DNA of 9,296 nt from Dehalococcoidales bacterium (GCA_028718465.1 JAQULX010000085.1:1-9296); one strand, 5' to 3'; counted from the first letter of the stretch, positions 1 to 6,550 are shown. Numbers and translations: made by a program. The notes: generated from the letters alone by a model not told the origin.

Positions 1-480
1 GACATGTTGACTCGTTTGGGTGAGTGCTGCCACCCATCCCCCGGTGACGCTATTATCGGCTATATCACCCGCAGCCGCGGTGTGACGGTTCATAAACAGA
101 ATTGTCCCAATATAATACATGAGAGGGAGAAGGAAAGGTTGGTTGAGGTGGAATGGGGTCAGGCTGAAACTGTGTACCCCGCCAAAGTCCAGGTGGAAGC
201 CTGGGACCGGGTGGGGCTGATAAGAGATATCACGGCGGTGGTGGCGGAAGAAAAAGTAAATATCACTTCGGTGAGTTTCTCCAACCGTGATGATAATACT
301 ACCTCCACCTGGCTGACGCTGGAAACCAAAGGCCTGGCACAACTGTCCCGGATCATGGAAAAGGTTGAAGGAATCAGGGGAGTAATCAGCGTGAGCCGCG
401 TCGGTGATGTCGCAGAATTAGAATCGTCTGCCCCGGAGGACCGGGCGCCTGAATTTGCTAAAAATGTGAAAAAAGGATAG
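1..480 (+). CDS. relA: RelA/SpoT-type (p)ppGpp synthetase/hydrolase, C-terminal part (5' end outside window)
   Basis: This is the last 159 codons of a long RelA/SpoT homologue, the enzyme that makes and/or degrades the alarmone (p)ppGpp during starvation. The frame is open from base 1, so the ATG at position 4 is internal and the gene starts upstream of the window. Two regulatory domains are visible. The first is the zinc-finger-like/CC domain, with the Cys-Cys-His run in LGECCHP, the PGD-IIGYITR block and a later H-x3-C (HKQNC). The second is a C-terminal ACT domain, roughly residues 61-133, starting at KVQVEAWDRVGLI. The catalytic HD and synthetase domains are not in view, so hydrolase, synthetase or dual activity cannot be decided. 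About 25 hydrophilic residues follow the ACT domain before the TAG stop. rpsT begins 31 bases downstream and may be co-transcribed. The family assignment is very secure; the symbol relA rather than spoT or rel is conventional. Confidence 0.93.
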   Translation, partial: DMLTRLGECCHPSPGDAIIGYITRSRGVTVHKQNCPNIIHEREKERLVEVEWGQAETVYPAKVQVEAWDRVGLIRDITAVVAEEKVNITSVSFSNRDDNTTSTWLTLETKGLAQLSRIMEKVEGIRGVISVSRVGDVAELESSAPEDRAPEFAKNVKKG

Positions 481-500
481 GATAACAGAAGTATATTATC

Positions 501-506
501 AGGAGG
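501..506 (+). promoter_or_regulatory. Shine-Dalgarno site of rpsT (supports a TTG start)
   Basis: AGGAGG lies five bases before the TTG at 512. No ATG or GTG in the S20 frame gives the expected Met/Leu-Pro-Thr N-terminus, so this site fixes TTG as the start codon. Confidence 0.8.
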
Positions 507-511
507 GTCAC

Positions 512-802
512 TTGCCGACTACTAAAACAGCAGAGAAAGAGATGCGTGCCGCTGGAAAAAGGAAAGAGCGCAATAAGTCATCTCACAGCCAGACCAAGAC
601 CAAAGTGGTCAATGCCCTAGAAAGCATTACTTCGGGCAATCTCAAGGCCGCTGAAGATGATGTCAGGGCTGCCGTCAGCGCCCTGGATAGAGAGGCCGAA
701 AGAGGTAAAATTAATCGCAATAACGCTGCCCGCCGCAAATCAAGATTAATCAAGAAGTTGAACAAAGCCACGGCATCTACCGACGCCAAGGTCCAAAAAT
801 AG
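512..802 (+). CDS. rpsT: 30S ribosomal protein S20
   Basis: This 96-residue, strongly basic protein matches ribosomal protein S20, a primary 16S rRNA-binding protein of the small subunit. Family features are the Lys/Arg/Ser-rich N-terminal helix (KRKERNKSSHSQTKTKV), a central acidic stretch (AAEDDVRAAVSALD), and the signature GKINRNNAARRKSRL followed by a Lys-rich end. The length is close to the usual 85-95 residues. Translation starts at TTG, five bases after a perfect AGGAGG; a weak start codon is often seen in rpsT genes, where initiation is autoregulated in Escherichia coli. Whether that control exists here is not visible. It lies 31 bases after the relA homologue and probably shares its transcript. 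I saw no convincing terminator between this gene and lexA. Confidence 0.95.
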   Translation: MPTTKTAEKEMRAAGKRKERNKSSHSQTKTKVVNALESITSGNLKAAEDDVRAAVSALDREAERGKINRNNAARRKSRLIKKLNKATASTDAKVQK

Positions 803-853
803 CCTCCAAGCAGGCACTTCCGACTTCTGTTTTCCGGCATTGAAAAGCGGGAT

Positions 854-883
854 TTAGAACACCAGGGAATATATACGTATAAG
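854..883 (+). promoter_or_regulatory. Candidate lexA promoter with overlapping palindrome
   Basis: TTAGAA (854-859) and TATAAG (878-883), 18 bases apart, resemble a sigma-70-type -35/-10 pair upstream of lexA. A perfect 10-base palindrome, TATACGTATA (872-881), overlaps the -10 element, where a repressor would block transcription. LexA commonly represses its own gene, so this is a possible operator. It does not match the Bacillus GAAC-N4-GTTC or the Escherichia CTGT-N8-ACAG consensus. AT-rich palindromes of this length also arise by chance. Confidence 0.3.
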
Positions 884-928
884 ATAGTAGCGGCGAGGGG
901 AACCTGGCAGCGGGGTAAAGAGTGCGGA

Positions 929-1570
929 ATGAGGACATTATCACCCAGGCAGCAAAGGATTCTGAGTTTTATCCGCCAGTTCCTGGCGGATAAGTCCTAT
1001 CCCCCCACCATCAGGGATATTGGCAGCGGATGCGGCATCAGCTCTACTTCGGTAGCTGATTATAACCTGGGGATACTGGAAAAGGAAGGATATATCCGCC
1101 GGCACCGGGACGTGTCCCGGGGCATCGAGCTTTTGGACGGAACCTCAGGCAGGGCTTTCAAGGCAGTTGTGCCGGTCATCGGGCAGATTGCTGCCGGAGA
1201 ACCGATACCTGTACCGGCCTCCGAAAGCTGGAGCAGCGCGGCTTCTTCCGAAACCATGGAGGTCCCGCGGGATTTGGTTCGTGGCAGAGAAGATGTCTAT
1301 GCTCTCAAGGTAAAAGGGTTATCCATGGTGGATGCATTGATTAACGACGGCGATATCGTCTTAATGCAGCAAGCCAGCACCGTGGAGAATGGGGAGATGG
1401 CAGCCGTCTGGCTCAAGGGAGAAAGGACCGCCACCCTGAAAAAAGTGTATGTCGGCGCCGACCGCGTCCGCCTCCAGCCGGCTAACAGTCACATGCAGCC
1501 AATCTATGTCGAACCGGACAATGTGGAAATCCAGGGAAAAGTGATTGCGGTTATACGACAGTTAACATAA
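929..1570 (+). CDS. lexA: LexA SOS repressor, self-cleaving (S24-type)
   Basis: This 213-residue protein is the repressor of the SOS DNA-damage response, inactivated by RecA-stimulated self-cleavage. Residues 1-70 form the winged helix-turn-helix (LSPRQQRILSFI, YPPTIRDIG, then SSTSVADYNLGILEKEGYI). The cleavage site is intact as Ala89-Gly90 in GQIAAGEP. The C-terminal S24-peptidase domain carries the nucleophile Ser132 (KGLSMVDA) and the general-base Lys171 (ATLKK), placed 17 residues before the conserved NS of PANS, as in E. coli LexA. Length and layout are normal, so it should be cleavable. The ATG at 929 gives the standard N-terminus, although its Shine-Dalgarno is weak (GCGGGG near 910-915 or GCGG just before the start). 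The gap from rpsT and the candidate promoter suggest separate transcription. The recognition-helix wording resembles LexA of Chloroflexota, from recall only. Confidence 0.95.
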   Translation: MRTLSPRQQRILSFIRQFLADKSYPPTIRDIGSGCGISSTSVADYNLGILEKEGYIRRHRDVSRGIELLDGTSGRAFKAVVPVIGQIAAGEPIPVPASESWSSAASSETMEVPRDLVRGREDVYALKVKGLSMVDALINDGDIVLMQQASTVENGEMAAVWLKGERTATLKKVYVGADRVRLQPANSHMQPIYVEPDNVEIQGKVIAVIRQLT

Positions 1571-1579
1571 ATATCCAGT

Positions 1580-1608
1580 TTGATTTTTCCTCGCAAAATG
1601 GATACATT
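1580..1608 (+). promoter_or_regulatory. Candidate promoter of the class II aldolase gene
   Basis: TTGATT (1580-1585) and TACATT (1603-1608) are separated by 17 bases and lie 44 bases before the ATG at 1652. Each hexamer matches the sigma-70 consensus at four of six positions. No hairpin terminator for lexA is visible in the 81-base gap, so read-through from lexA is also possible. Confidence 0.35.
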
Positions 1609-1651
1609 ATTCACGGTCGTATAAGCATCATTTCTTCCGGAAAGGAAGAAG

Positions 1652-2224
1652 ATGTTTCTAAATCAATTCAAAAATGTAGGACAAGCCCTCTTCAATCGCG
1701 GACTGGTTTCTTCTCACAGCGGGAATCTGAGCATCAAGATAGGAGACCGACTGATTATCACCCGCCGGGAGTGTAACCTGGGCGCCCTGGAAGAAAGGGA
1801 CCTGGTAGAGACCGGGATCAATAAAAACGACCGGGCCACGCCTCTGGCTTCTGGAGAGCTGCAAATTCACCGGGCGATATACCAGAACACACCGGCGCGA
1901 GCGATCGTCCATGCGCACCCGATTCACGCCATAGCCCTGTCGATGACAGAGAAGGTTATCAGCTCAGATCACCTGGAGGAATTTTGCGCCCTGGGCCGGG
2001 TGCCGGTGGTGGGAACGGGGACTGATGTCAGGGCACCGGACCTGACTGACAACCTTGTTGAGGCGTTGAAGGGCCACCGCATCGCAGTGGTATATGGACA
2101 CGGCAGCTTCGCAGTCGGGCAACTGCTGGATGAGGCTTTTAACTGCACCACCGGTCTTGAAGAAGCCTGTGAGATCCTCTGCCTGATGAAGTCCATGCAA
2201 ATAAAAATTTCACCGGATAAATGA
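1652..2224 (+). CDS. Class II aldolase/adducin family protein (L-fuculose-1-phosphate aldolase-like)
   Basis: This 190-residue protein belongs to the zinc-dependent class II aldolase/adducin family, whose members cleave or epimerise sugar phosphates (FucA, RhaD, AraD) or dehydrate methylthioribulose phosphate (MtnB). The FucA-type active-site pieces are present: phosphate-binding SGNLS (23-27), SGE with catalytic-type Glu69, zinc ligands His87 and His89 in HAHP, and a third ligand, His150, in YGHGSF. It should therefore be an active metal enzyme. It is shorter than E. coli FucA (215 residues), mainly at the C-terminus. The ATG at 1652 follows AAAGGA by five bases. No sugar kinase, isomerase or methionine-salvage gene is nearby, so the substrate cannot be inferred from context. 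Candidates are fuculose-1-phosphate, 5-deoxyribulose-1-phosphate or another ketose phosphate. The family call is firm; the specific reaction is open. Confidence 0.85.
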   Translation: MFLNQFKNVGQALFNRGLVSSHSGNLSIKIGDRLIITRRECNLGALEERDLVETGINKNDRATPLASGELQIHRAIYQNTPARAIVHAHPIHAIALSMTEKVISSDHLEEFCALGRVPVVGTGTDVRAPDLTDNLVEALKGHRIAVVYGHGSFAVGQLLDEAFNCTTGLEEACEILCLMKSMQIKISPDK

Positions 2225-2267
2225 ACCGTCATGCGCGTGACAACGGCTTTGTTTACGGTGATGTTAC

Positions 2268-2296
2268 TTGTTTTATCCACGGCTTATAGCTATAAT
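2268..2296 (+). promoter_or_regulatory. Candidate ilvE promoter with perfect -10 box
   Basis: A perfect TATAAT (2291-2296) sits 17 bases after TTGTTT (2268-2273), which matches only the TTG of the -35 consensus. Transcription would begin near 2303, giving a leader of about 27 bases that contains the AAGGAAAGGA ribosome-binding site (2313-2322). That leaves no room for a transcription attenuator downstream of this promoter. Confidence 0.55.
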
Positions 2297-2329
2297 TGCT
2301 TTATCTCATTGTAAGGAAAGGATAAAAAA

Positions 2330-3241
2330 ATGCCTCAATTTGCTTATTATCAGAAGAAATTTATGCCTCTATCTGAAGCCAGATTGAACCTAATGACCAA
2401 CTTCATGCATTATGGCACGGGGGCGTTCGAGGGCATCCGGGGCAACTGGAATGAGGAAAGGAAACAGATCTACCTCTTCCGTCTTAAAGAGCACTATGAA
2501 CGGCTATTCGCGAGTGGCAAGATGCTCAAAATAGACCTGCCATATACTACAGATGAACTCTGCAAGATCACTGTCGAGCTGGTTAAGCAGAGCGACCTGA
2601 AAGAAAATATATACATCCGCCCGGTTGCTTATAAAAGTTCGGAAACCATGGGCGTACGCCTGCACAATCTGGAATCTGATTTCTTTGCCTTCGTGATGCC
2701 CTGGGGGAGGTATCTGGATACCGATAAATGCCGCGTCGGGGTATCGTCCTGGCGGCGGCCCGGCGGCAATTTTGCTTCTCCGCAGTCAAAGATCTGTGGA
2801 GGTTATGTTAACAGTGCTTTTGCCAAGACCGAAGCCCATGACAACGGGTATGATGAGGCGATCCTCCTGAACGAATACGGCCGTGTTTCGGAAGGCAGTG
2901 GCGAGAATATCTTTCTAGTAATCAACGGTAAACTGGTGACACCGGGTATCTACGAGAACATCCTGGTTGGGATCACCCGTAATACAATTATCGAGCTGGC
3001 TAAAGACGAGCTGGGGATCGAGACAGAGGAAAGACCTATCGAACGGACAGAGTTGTACACGTCCCAGGAAGCGTTCTTTACCGGCACTGCCGCTCATGTG
3101 GCGCCGATTGCCGAGATAGACCACCGTCTGGTGGGTGATGGGGAGATCGGCCCCATTTCCAAAAAGCTGCAAGCCCTTTATTACGATGTTATAGAGGGCA
3201 GAAACCCCAAGTACATGCAGTGGTGCACGCCGGTATACTAA
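2330..3241 (+). CDS. ilvE: Branched-chain amino acid aminotransferase (class IV PLP enzyme)
   Basis: This 303-residue enzyme transfers the amino group between glutamate and the 2-oxo acids of leucine, isoleucine and valine, the last step of branched-chain amino acid synthesis. It has the class IV (D-amino-acid-type fold) layout. The N-terminal substrate region includes HYGTGAFEGIRG (27-38), and the pyridoxal-phosphate Schiff-base lysine is Lys154 in PQSKICGGYVNS. It continues with AKTEAHDNGYDEAILL, VSEGSGENIF with the cofactor-ring Glu192, and FFTGTAAHVAPIAEID near the end. The length matches E. coli IlvE (309 residues). The ATG at 2330 follows AAGGAAAGGA by seven bases. A perfect TATAAT lies just upstream and a hairpin lies after the stop, so the gene is probably monocistronic. 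Other class IV enzymes (D-alanine aminotransferase, aminodeoxychorismate lyase) are shorter and lack this exact block pattern. Confidence 0.95.
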   Translation: MPQFAYYQKKFMPLSEARLNLMTNFMHYGTGAFEGIRGNWNEERKQIYLFRLKEHYERLFASGKMLKIDLPYTTDELCKITVELVKQSDLKENIYIRPVAYKSSETMGVRLHNLESDFFAFVMPWGRYLDTDKCRVGVSSWRRPGGNFASPQSKICGGYVNSAFAKTEAHDNGYDEAILLNEYGRVSEGSGENIFLVINGKLVTPGIYENILVGITRNTIIELAKDELGIETEERPIERTELYTSQEAFFTGTAAHVAPIAEIDHRLVGDGEIGPISKKLQALYYDVIEGRNPKYMQWCTPVY

Positions 3242-3266
3242 GAGGAAGGATAAAGGATTAGTCAGG

Positions 3267-3306
3267 GAGAGAGGGAGTCCGGGAAGGTGTCCTTCTCTCC
3301 TCTCTT
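3267..3306. terminator. Hairpin between convergent genes, probable terminator
   Basis: An inner stem pairs 3281-3287 (GGGAAGG) with 3291-3297 (CCTTCTC) around a TGT loop, with one G-T pair. An outer stem pairs 3267-3274 with 3299-3306 through an internal loop. On the + strand the stem is followed by an AT-rich TTAATTATATAAT rather than a clean T-run. On the - strand there is no T-run. It lies between the stop of ilvE (3241) and the stop of the radical SAM gene (3320), where both transcripts need to end. It most likely ends ilvE transcription. Confidence 0.5.
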
Positions 3307-3319
3307 AATTATATAATCG

Positions 3320-5152
3320 TTATCCTGTATTCTTTCCCATCCTCGCCTGACATGCCGGGAAAAAACTCTCGAAGCCGCAGACATTACATCCCTCGTAGCG
3401 GCAGTCGCCGGTCTCTTCACATTTCAGGGCGCGCTGATACTCCCTCTTCAGGTAGTCCGCGGTCATCCCGATAGAAATATGAGACCAGGGCAGCAGTTCA
3501 TCCAGGGAGCGTTCCCGGTGAGCATAGAAGGCCGGATTGACGCCTGTCTCTTCGAAAGCGCGGACCCACCTGGAATAATCGAAATGTTCGCTCCAGGCGT
3601 CGAAGCGACAGCCCAGTTGCCAGGCTCGATAGATGACCTGGCCAATCTTCCGATCCCCACGGGAAATCACCGCTTCCAGCAGGCTGGCCCTGGGGTCCTG
3701 CCAGGACAATTTCAGACCACGCCTGTCGATTCCGTTCTTGATCACATCATGTTTGGCCAGAATCTGGTCTTCTCTGTCCTGGGCTGTCCACTGGAAAGGC
3801 GTATGCGGCTTGGGGACAAATGTAGACAGGCTTATTCCGATTCTGGCCCGATGGCCCATAAACTCTCGACCGGTACGGTGGACTTTCTCGATAAGTTTGA
3901 CGATATACTGAACATCCTCCATGGTCTCCTGAGGCAGGCCGATCATAAAATAGAGCTTCAGGGTAGTCCAACCACGCTGGAAAGCAATAGCGGCTGTTTC
4001 CAGGAGGATGCTTTCAGGTATGCACTTGTTAATAACATGCCTCAGCCTCTCACTGCCGGCTTCAGGAGCAAAAGTCAAACCGGTCTTACGACCGGAGGGC
4101 AGGGCTTCCATTAACTGGATTGACGACGCAGCGATCCGCAGACTGGGTAAAGAGAAGGTGATGTCAGGGTAGAGGCTGGCCAGGGTCGTTACCAGTTTAT
4201 CGATATCCGGATAGTCCGAGGTGCTTAAAGAGACCAGGGAGGCTTCATCATAGCCGCAGTTTTCCAGGATAGCGCCGACTGCCTGTATGATCTCATCCTG
4301 GGTTCTTTCGCGCACCGGCCGGTAGATGCTGCTGGCCTGACAGAAACGGCACCCCCGGGAGCAGCCCCTCTGTATTTCGATGGCAGCCCGGTCCTGGACA
4401 ACCTCTACAAGAGGCACCACCGGCTTAAGCGGGGGCGGGGGCAGTTGGGCCACCAGACGGCGCTGAATGACGGGCCTGGCCTCAGGGACTAGTGGCGTCA
4501 GGCTTTTTAACAGACCGTCAGCATGGTACTCCGCCCGGTACAGTCCGGGAACATAAACGCCTTCGATTCCGGCAGCTTCACGGAGGAACTCGGCCTTAGG
4601 CGCTTTGCGGCGTTTCCATCCGCGGAAAGCTTCGGTAAATTCAATCAGTACCTCTTCGCCGTCTCCCAAAACAAAGATATCAATAAACTCAGTCATTGGC
4701 TCCGGATTCAAAGCGCTGCTGCCTCCGGCAATGATGAGAGGATGCTCCTCATTCCTCTGTGAGGCCAGGACAGGTATCTGCGCCAGGTCCAGCATATTGA
4801 GGACGTTGGTATAGCATAACTCATACCCTAGAGAGAAGCCGATAATATCGAAGTCTTTCAATGGCCGCCTGGATTCCAGGGCATAGAGAGGCAGGTTCGC
4901 TGCCCGCAAGGCGTTTTCCATATCTGTCCAGGGGGCGTACACCCTTTCGGCCAGAACATCAGGCATATTATTCAATATTTCGTAGAGTATGGGTATGGCC
5001 ATATTGGACATGCCGATGTCATACAGGTCAGGGTAGCTGAGAGCGAACCGGACATCGGTCTTTTCCCAGTCTTTTACCACGCTGTGCCATTCACCGCCGG
5101 TATAGCGGGCCGGCTTCCCCACCTGAAACAGTAAAGCATCGAGTTGATTCAT
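3320..5152 (-). CDS. B12-binding-like domain/radical SAM protein, TIGR03960-like, function unknown
   Basis: This 610-residue protein has an N-terminal region (about 25-195) resembling the B12-binding domains of methylthiotransferase-like enzymes (KPARYTGGEWHSVVKDW, YPDLYDIGMSN, IIGFSLGYEL, AGGSSALNPEP, GDGEE). A radical SAM core follows, with the 4Fe-4S motif Cys264-x3-Cys268-x2-Cys271 (RGCSRGCRFC) and blocks such as TFAPEAGSERLR and YFMIGLPQET. The C-terminus has five cysteines in the last 33 residues (578, 584, 589, 592, 601). This architecture matches the TIGR03960 group, whose reaction I do not know. Elsewhere it is often followed by, or fused to, a DUF2344 (TIGR03936) protein, which is absent here. 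ATG 5152 is preferred because TGAGG lies six bases upstream. An in-frame TTG at 5164 would add four residues but lacks its own site. It starts 17 bases after the hydrolase gene and ends at TAA. Confidence 0.9.
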   Translation of the reverse strand: MNQLDALLFQVGKPARYTGGEWHSVVKDWEKTDVRFALSYPDLYDIGMSNMAIPILYEILNNMPDVLAERVYAPWTDMENALRAANLPLYALESRRPLKDFDIIGFSLGYELCYTNVLNMLDLAQIPVLASQRNEEHPLIIAGGSSALNPEPMTEFIDIFVLGDGEEVLIEFTEAFRGWKRRKAPKAEFLREAAGIEGVYVPGLYRAEYHADGLLKSLTPLVPEARPVIQRRLVAQLPPPPLKPVVPLVEVVQDRAAIEIQRGCSRGCRFCQASSIYRPVRERTQDEIIQAVGAILENCGYDEASLVSLSTSDYPDIDKLVTTLASLYPDITFSLPSLRIAASSIQLMEALPSGRKTGLTFAPEAGSERLRHVINKCIPESILLETAAIAFQRGWTTLKLYFMIGLPQETMEDVQYIVKLIEKVHRTGREFMGHRARIGISLSTFVPKPHTPFQWTAQDREDQILAKHDVIKNGIDRRGLKLSWQDPRASLLEAVISRGDRKIGQVIYRAWQLGCRFDAWSEHFDYSRWVRAFEETGVNPAFYAHRERSLDELLPWSHISIGMTADYLKREYQRALKCEETGDCRYEGCNVCGFESFFPACQARMGKNTG

Positions 5153-5158
5153 TCCATA

Positions 5159-5163
5159 CCTCA
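5159..5163 (-). promoter_or_regulatory. Shine-Dalgarno site that sets the radical SAM start
   Basis: On the - strand TGAGG is followed by six bases and then the ATG at 5152. It overlaps the alternative TTG start at 5164, so the two starts cannot both use it. It lies seven bases after the hydrolase stop codon, which suggests coupled translation. Confidence 0.6.
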
Positions 5164-5169
5164 AATAGA

Positions 5170-5949
5170 TCAGACGGATTCTTTTTCGGCCAAATTCGCC
5201 AAGTCGAATTTCATCCCGTCACGGGCGGCGATTACCTTGATGCCGGTTTTTTGAGTCAGCCCCTCAGCCACCTCCCAGGGACGGGCTTTCCAGACGCTCA
5301 TTCCGAAATGGTTCAGGATGGCGGCTTTCGGTCTGATGCCGTTGATGATCCGTTCAGCATCCTTCAGGGACAGGTGCGCTATTCCATCCCTGGGCTCGAT
5401 GAAGACCAGATTAATTATAATCAACTCGGCCTTATAGCTTTCGATCAGTCCGTCAAAATAACGGCTGTCGGCAATATAGGCGAAGCTCCGTTCACCCGCA
5501 GTAAATTTTAAACCGTAGGTTTCCACAGAATGCTTATGGCGCACCGGGGTAGAAAAGGTGACGCTGTCTATGCCGTAGGACTGGCCTTCTCGCAATACCT
5601 CGAGCTTATCCAGGTAATCAATCAAATAGGAAAACAGCACCGGTTCCGGTCCCAGGGCATCTGAAGGAAGAAATACGCGACCACGGGGCTCAAATCCTCC
5701 CTGGGTCATAGCCTCTACCATGATATTCAAATCGCCGGCATGGTCGAGGTGGCGATGAGAGATAATAATAGCTTTGAGCTGGTCGGCCCTGAGTTTGCGT
5801 TTGGTGGACTGGACAATGCTGCCGGGTCCGGGGTCGATGAGGATTTCCGTACCGGCCAGGTTTAGCCACATACCGCCCGAAGCCTGAATTTGATTCGCTA
5901 CCATGATCCTGGCGCCGGCCGTGCCCAAAAATGTAATCGAGTTTTCCAT
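5170..5949 (-). CDS. Metallo-beta-lactamase-fold hydrolase (RNase Z/PhnP-like group)
   Basis: This 259-residue protein of the metallo-beta-lactamase fold is expected to bind two metal ions and hydrolyse an ester or phosphodiester. It opens with ITFLGTAGAR and the metal site reads SHRHLDHAGD, giving His65, His67, Asp69 and His70. Later candidates are His138 or His140 in RHKHS, bridging Asp161 in YIADSRYF and His214 in ILNHFGMS. LIDPGPGS (about 37-44) is typical of RNase Z-like and PhnP-like members. It lacks a visible extended tRNA-binding arm, so a tRNase Z role is not supported. The start is ambiguous: ATG 5949, with GTGGA six bases upstream, is preferred, while GTG 5961 would add four residues. 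The gene lies 17 bases before the radical SAM gene and about 56 bases after the small membrane protein gene, so all three look like one operon. The substrate is unknown. Confidence 0.88.
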   Translation of the reverse strand: MENSITFLGTAGARIMVANQIQASGGMWLNLAGTEILIDPGPGSIVQSTKRKLRADQLKAIIISHRHLDHAGDLNIMVEAMTQGGFEPRGRVFLPSDALGPEPVLFSYLIDYLDKLEVLREGQSYGIDSVTFSTPVRHKHSVETYGLKFTAGERSFAYIADSRYFDGLIESYKAELIIINLVFIEPRDGIAHLSLKDAERIINGIRPKAAILNHFGMSVWKARPWEVAEGLTQKTGIKVIAARDGMKFDLANLAEKESV

Positions 5950-6005
5950 CAGCCATTCCACTATAAACCAAGCGCCGAATTTTTACAATTCAAGGGAAGC
6001 CCGGT

Positions 6006-6245
6006 TTATAGAAATCCACCACCCAGAGACAGCCGCAGCAGTCCGATCACGATCACAATACCGTTTAAAACGAGTCCGACCAGACCCAGGGAGTTTTTAC
6101 GCGGCACATAGCCAAGAATGCTAATGATTAAACCGATGGCGGCAAAAGGAATCACCATCCAGTTGAGCCATCCCAGGAAGGGAATCAGGGCTATGCCCAT
6201 CCAGAGAAAGGCGATGATGCCCCAGATAAATCCGATAATATTCAC
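6006..6245 (-). CDS. Small hydrophobic membrane protein, 79 residues
   Basis: I do not recognise a family. The 79-residue product is almost wholly hydrophobic, with three probable membrane segments at about 3-22, 26-46 and 53-74. A short polar loop, YVPRKNS, falls between the second and third, and the protein ends SLGGGFL. By the positive-inside rule the PRK loop would face the cytoplasm. Coding status is supported by a strong GGAGG eight bases before a GTG start, by the continuous hydrophobic profile, and by its position ahead of the hydrolase gene on the same strand. Tryptophan and glycine residues near the first two segments (WGIIAFLW, GWLNW) resemble small multi-pass proteins annotated only as hypothetical. 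It may be the first gene of the operon that continues through the hydrolase and radical SAM genes. No functional inference is justified beyond membrane location. Confidence 0.72.
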   Translation of the reverse strand: MNIIGFIWGIIAFLWMGIALIPFLGWLNWMVIPFAAIGLIISILGYVPRKNSLGLVGLVLNGIVIVIGLLRLSLGGGFL

Positions 6246-6253
6246 GCTAATAA

Positions 6254-6258
6254 CCTCC
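6254..6258 (-). promoter_or_regulatory. Shine-Dalgarno site of the small membrane protein (GTG start)
   Basis: GGAGG on the - strand lies eight bases before the GTG at 6245. This is the main evidence that the 79-codon frame is translated and begins at GTG. Confidence 0.7.
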
Positions 6259-6507
6259 AGCCTAATTAAAAGCTAACACGAATAAGAGAAAAGCACAAGA
6301 AGCAAAGGCCTAAAGTACCAGACGTAAAAATCCAGTCAGAATACGGAGTAATATACCCGCTCCTGAGATTATCAGGTCTACAGCGTTCCGCTACAGAATG
6401 GTCGGAGAGGGCGATAAGCTCTTATTCTTGATTTATTCACAAGCTCTATCGACAAACTTTGGAACGGATGACTCCAGCCTGACAGGAAAAACAGGAGATC
6501 CGGATTC

Positions 6508-6536
6508 TTGCCGATAGCGCATCTCAGGGAGATACT
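6508..6536 (+). promoter_or_regulatory. Candidate promoter of the MFS transporter gene
   Basis: TTGCCG (6508-6513) and GATACT (6531-6536) are 17 bases apart, each matching consensus at four of six positions. They sit just before the AAGGAG ribosome-binding site. An alternative -10, TATACT (6545-6550), lies closer but has no -35 partner at normal spacing. Confidence 0.35.
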
Positions 6537-6550
6537 GGTAATATTATACT

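Noticed and set aside
801..815. GCCT/AGGC inverted repeat just after rpsT as a terminator
   Set aside because: The stem is only four base pairs with no T-run.
2226..2250. Possible terminator after the aldolase: CCGT...ACGG arms with an inner GTCATGCGCGTGAC near-palindrome, followed by CTTTGTTT
   Set aside because: The two pairings exclude each other, the stems are only four or five base pairs, and the T-run is interrupted.
3479..4114. 211-codon open frame on the + strand opposite the radical SAM gene
   Set aside because: It lies antisense within a gene with clear domain motifs, has no ribosome-binding site of note, and its translation resembles no family I know.
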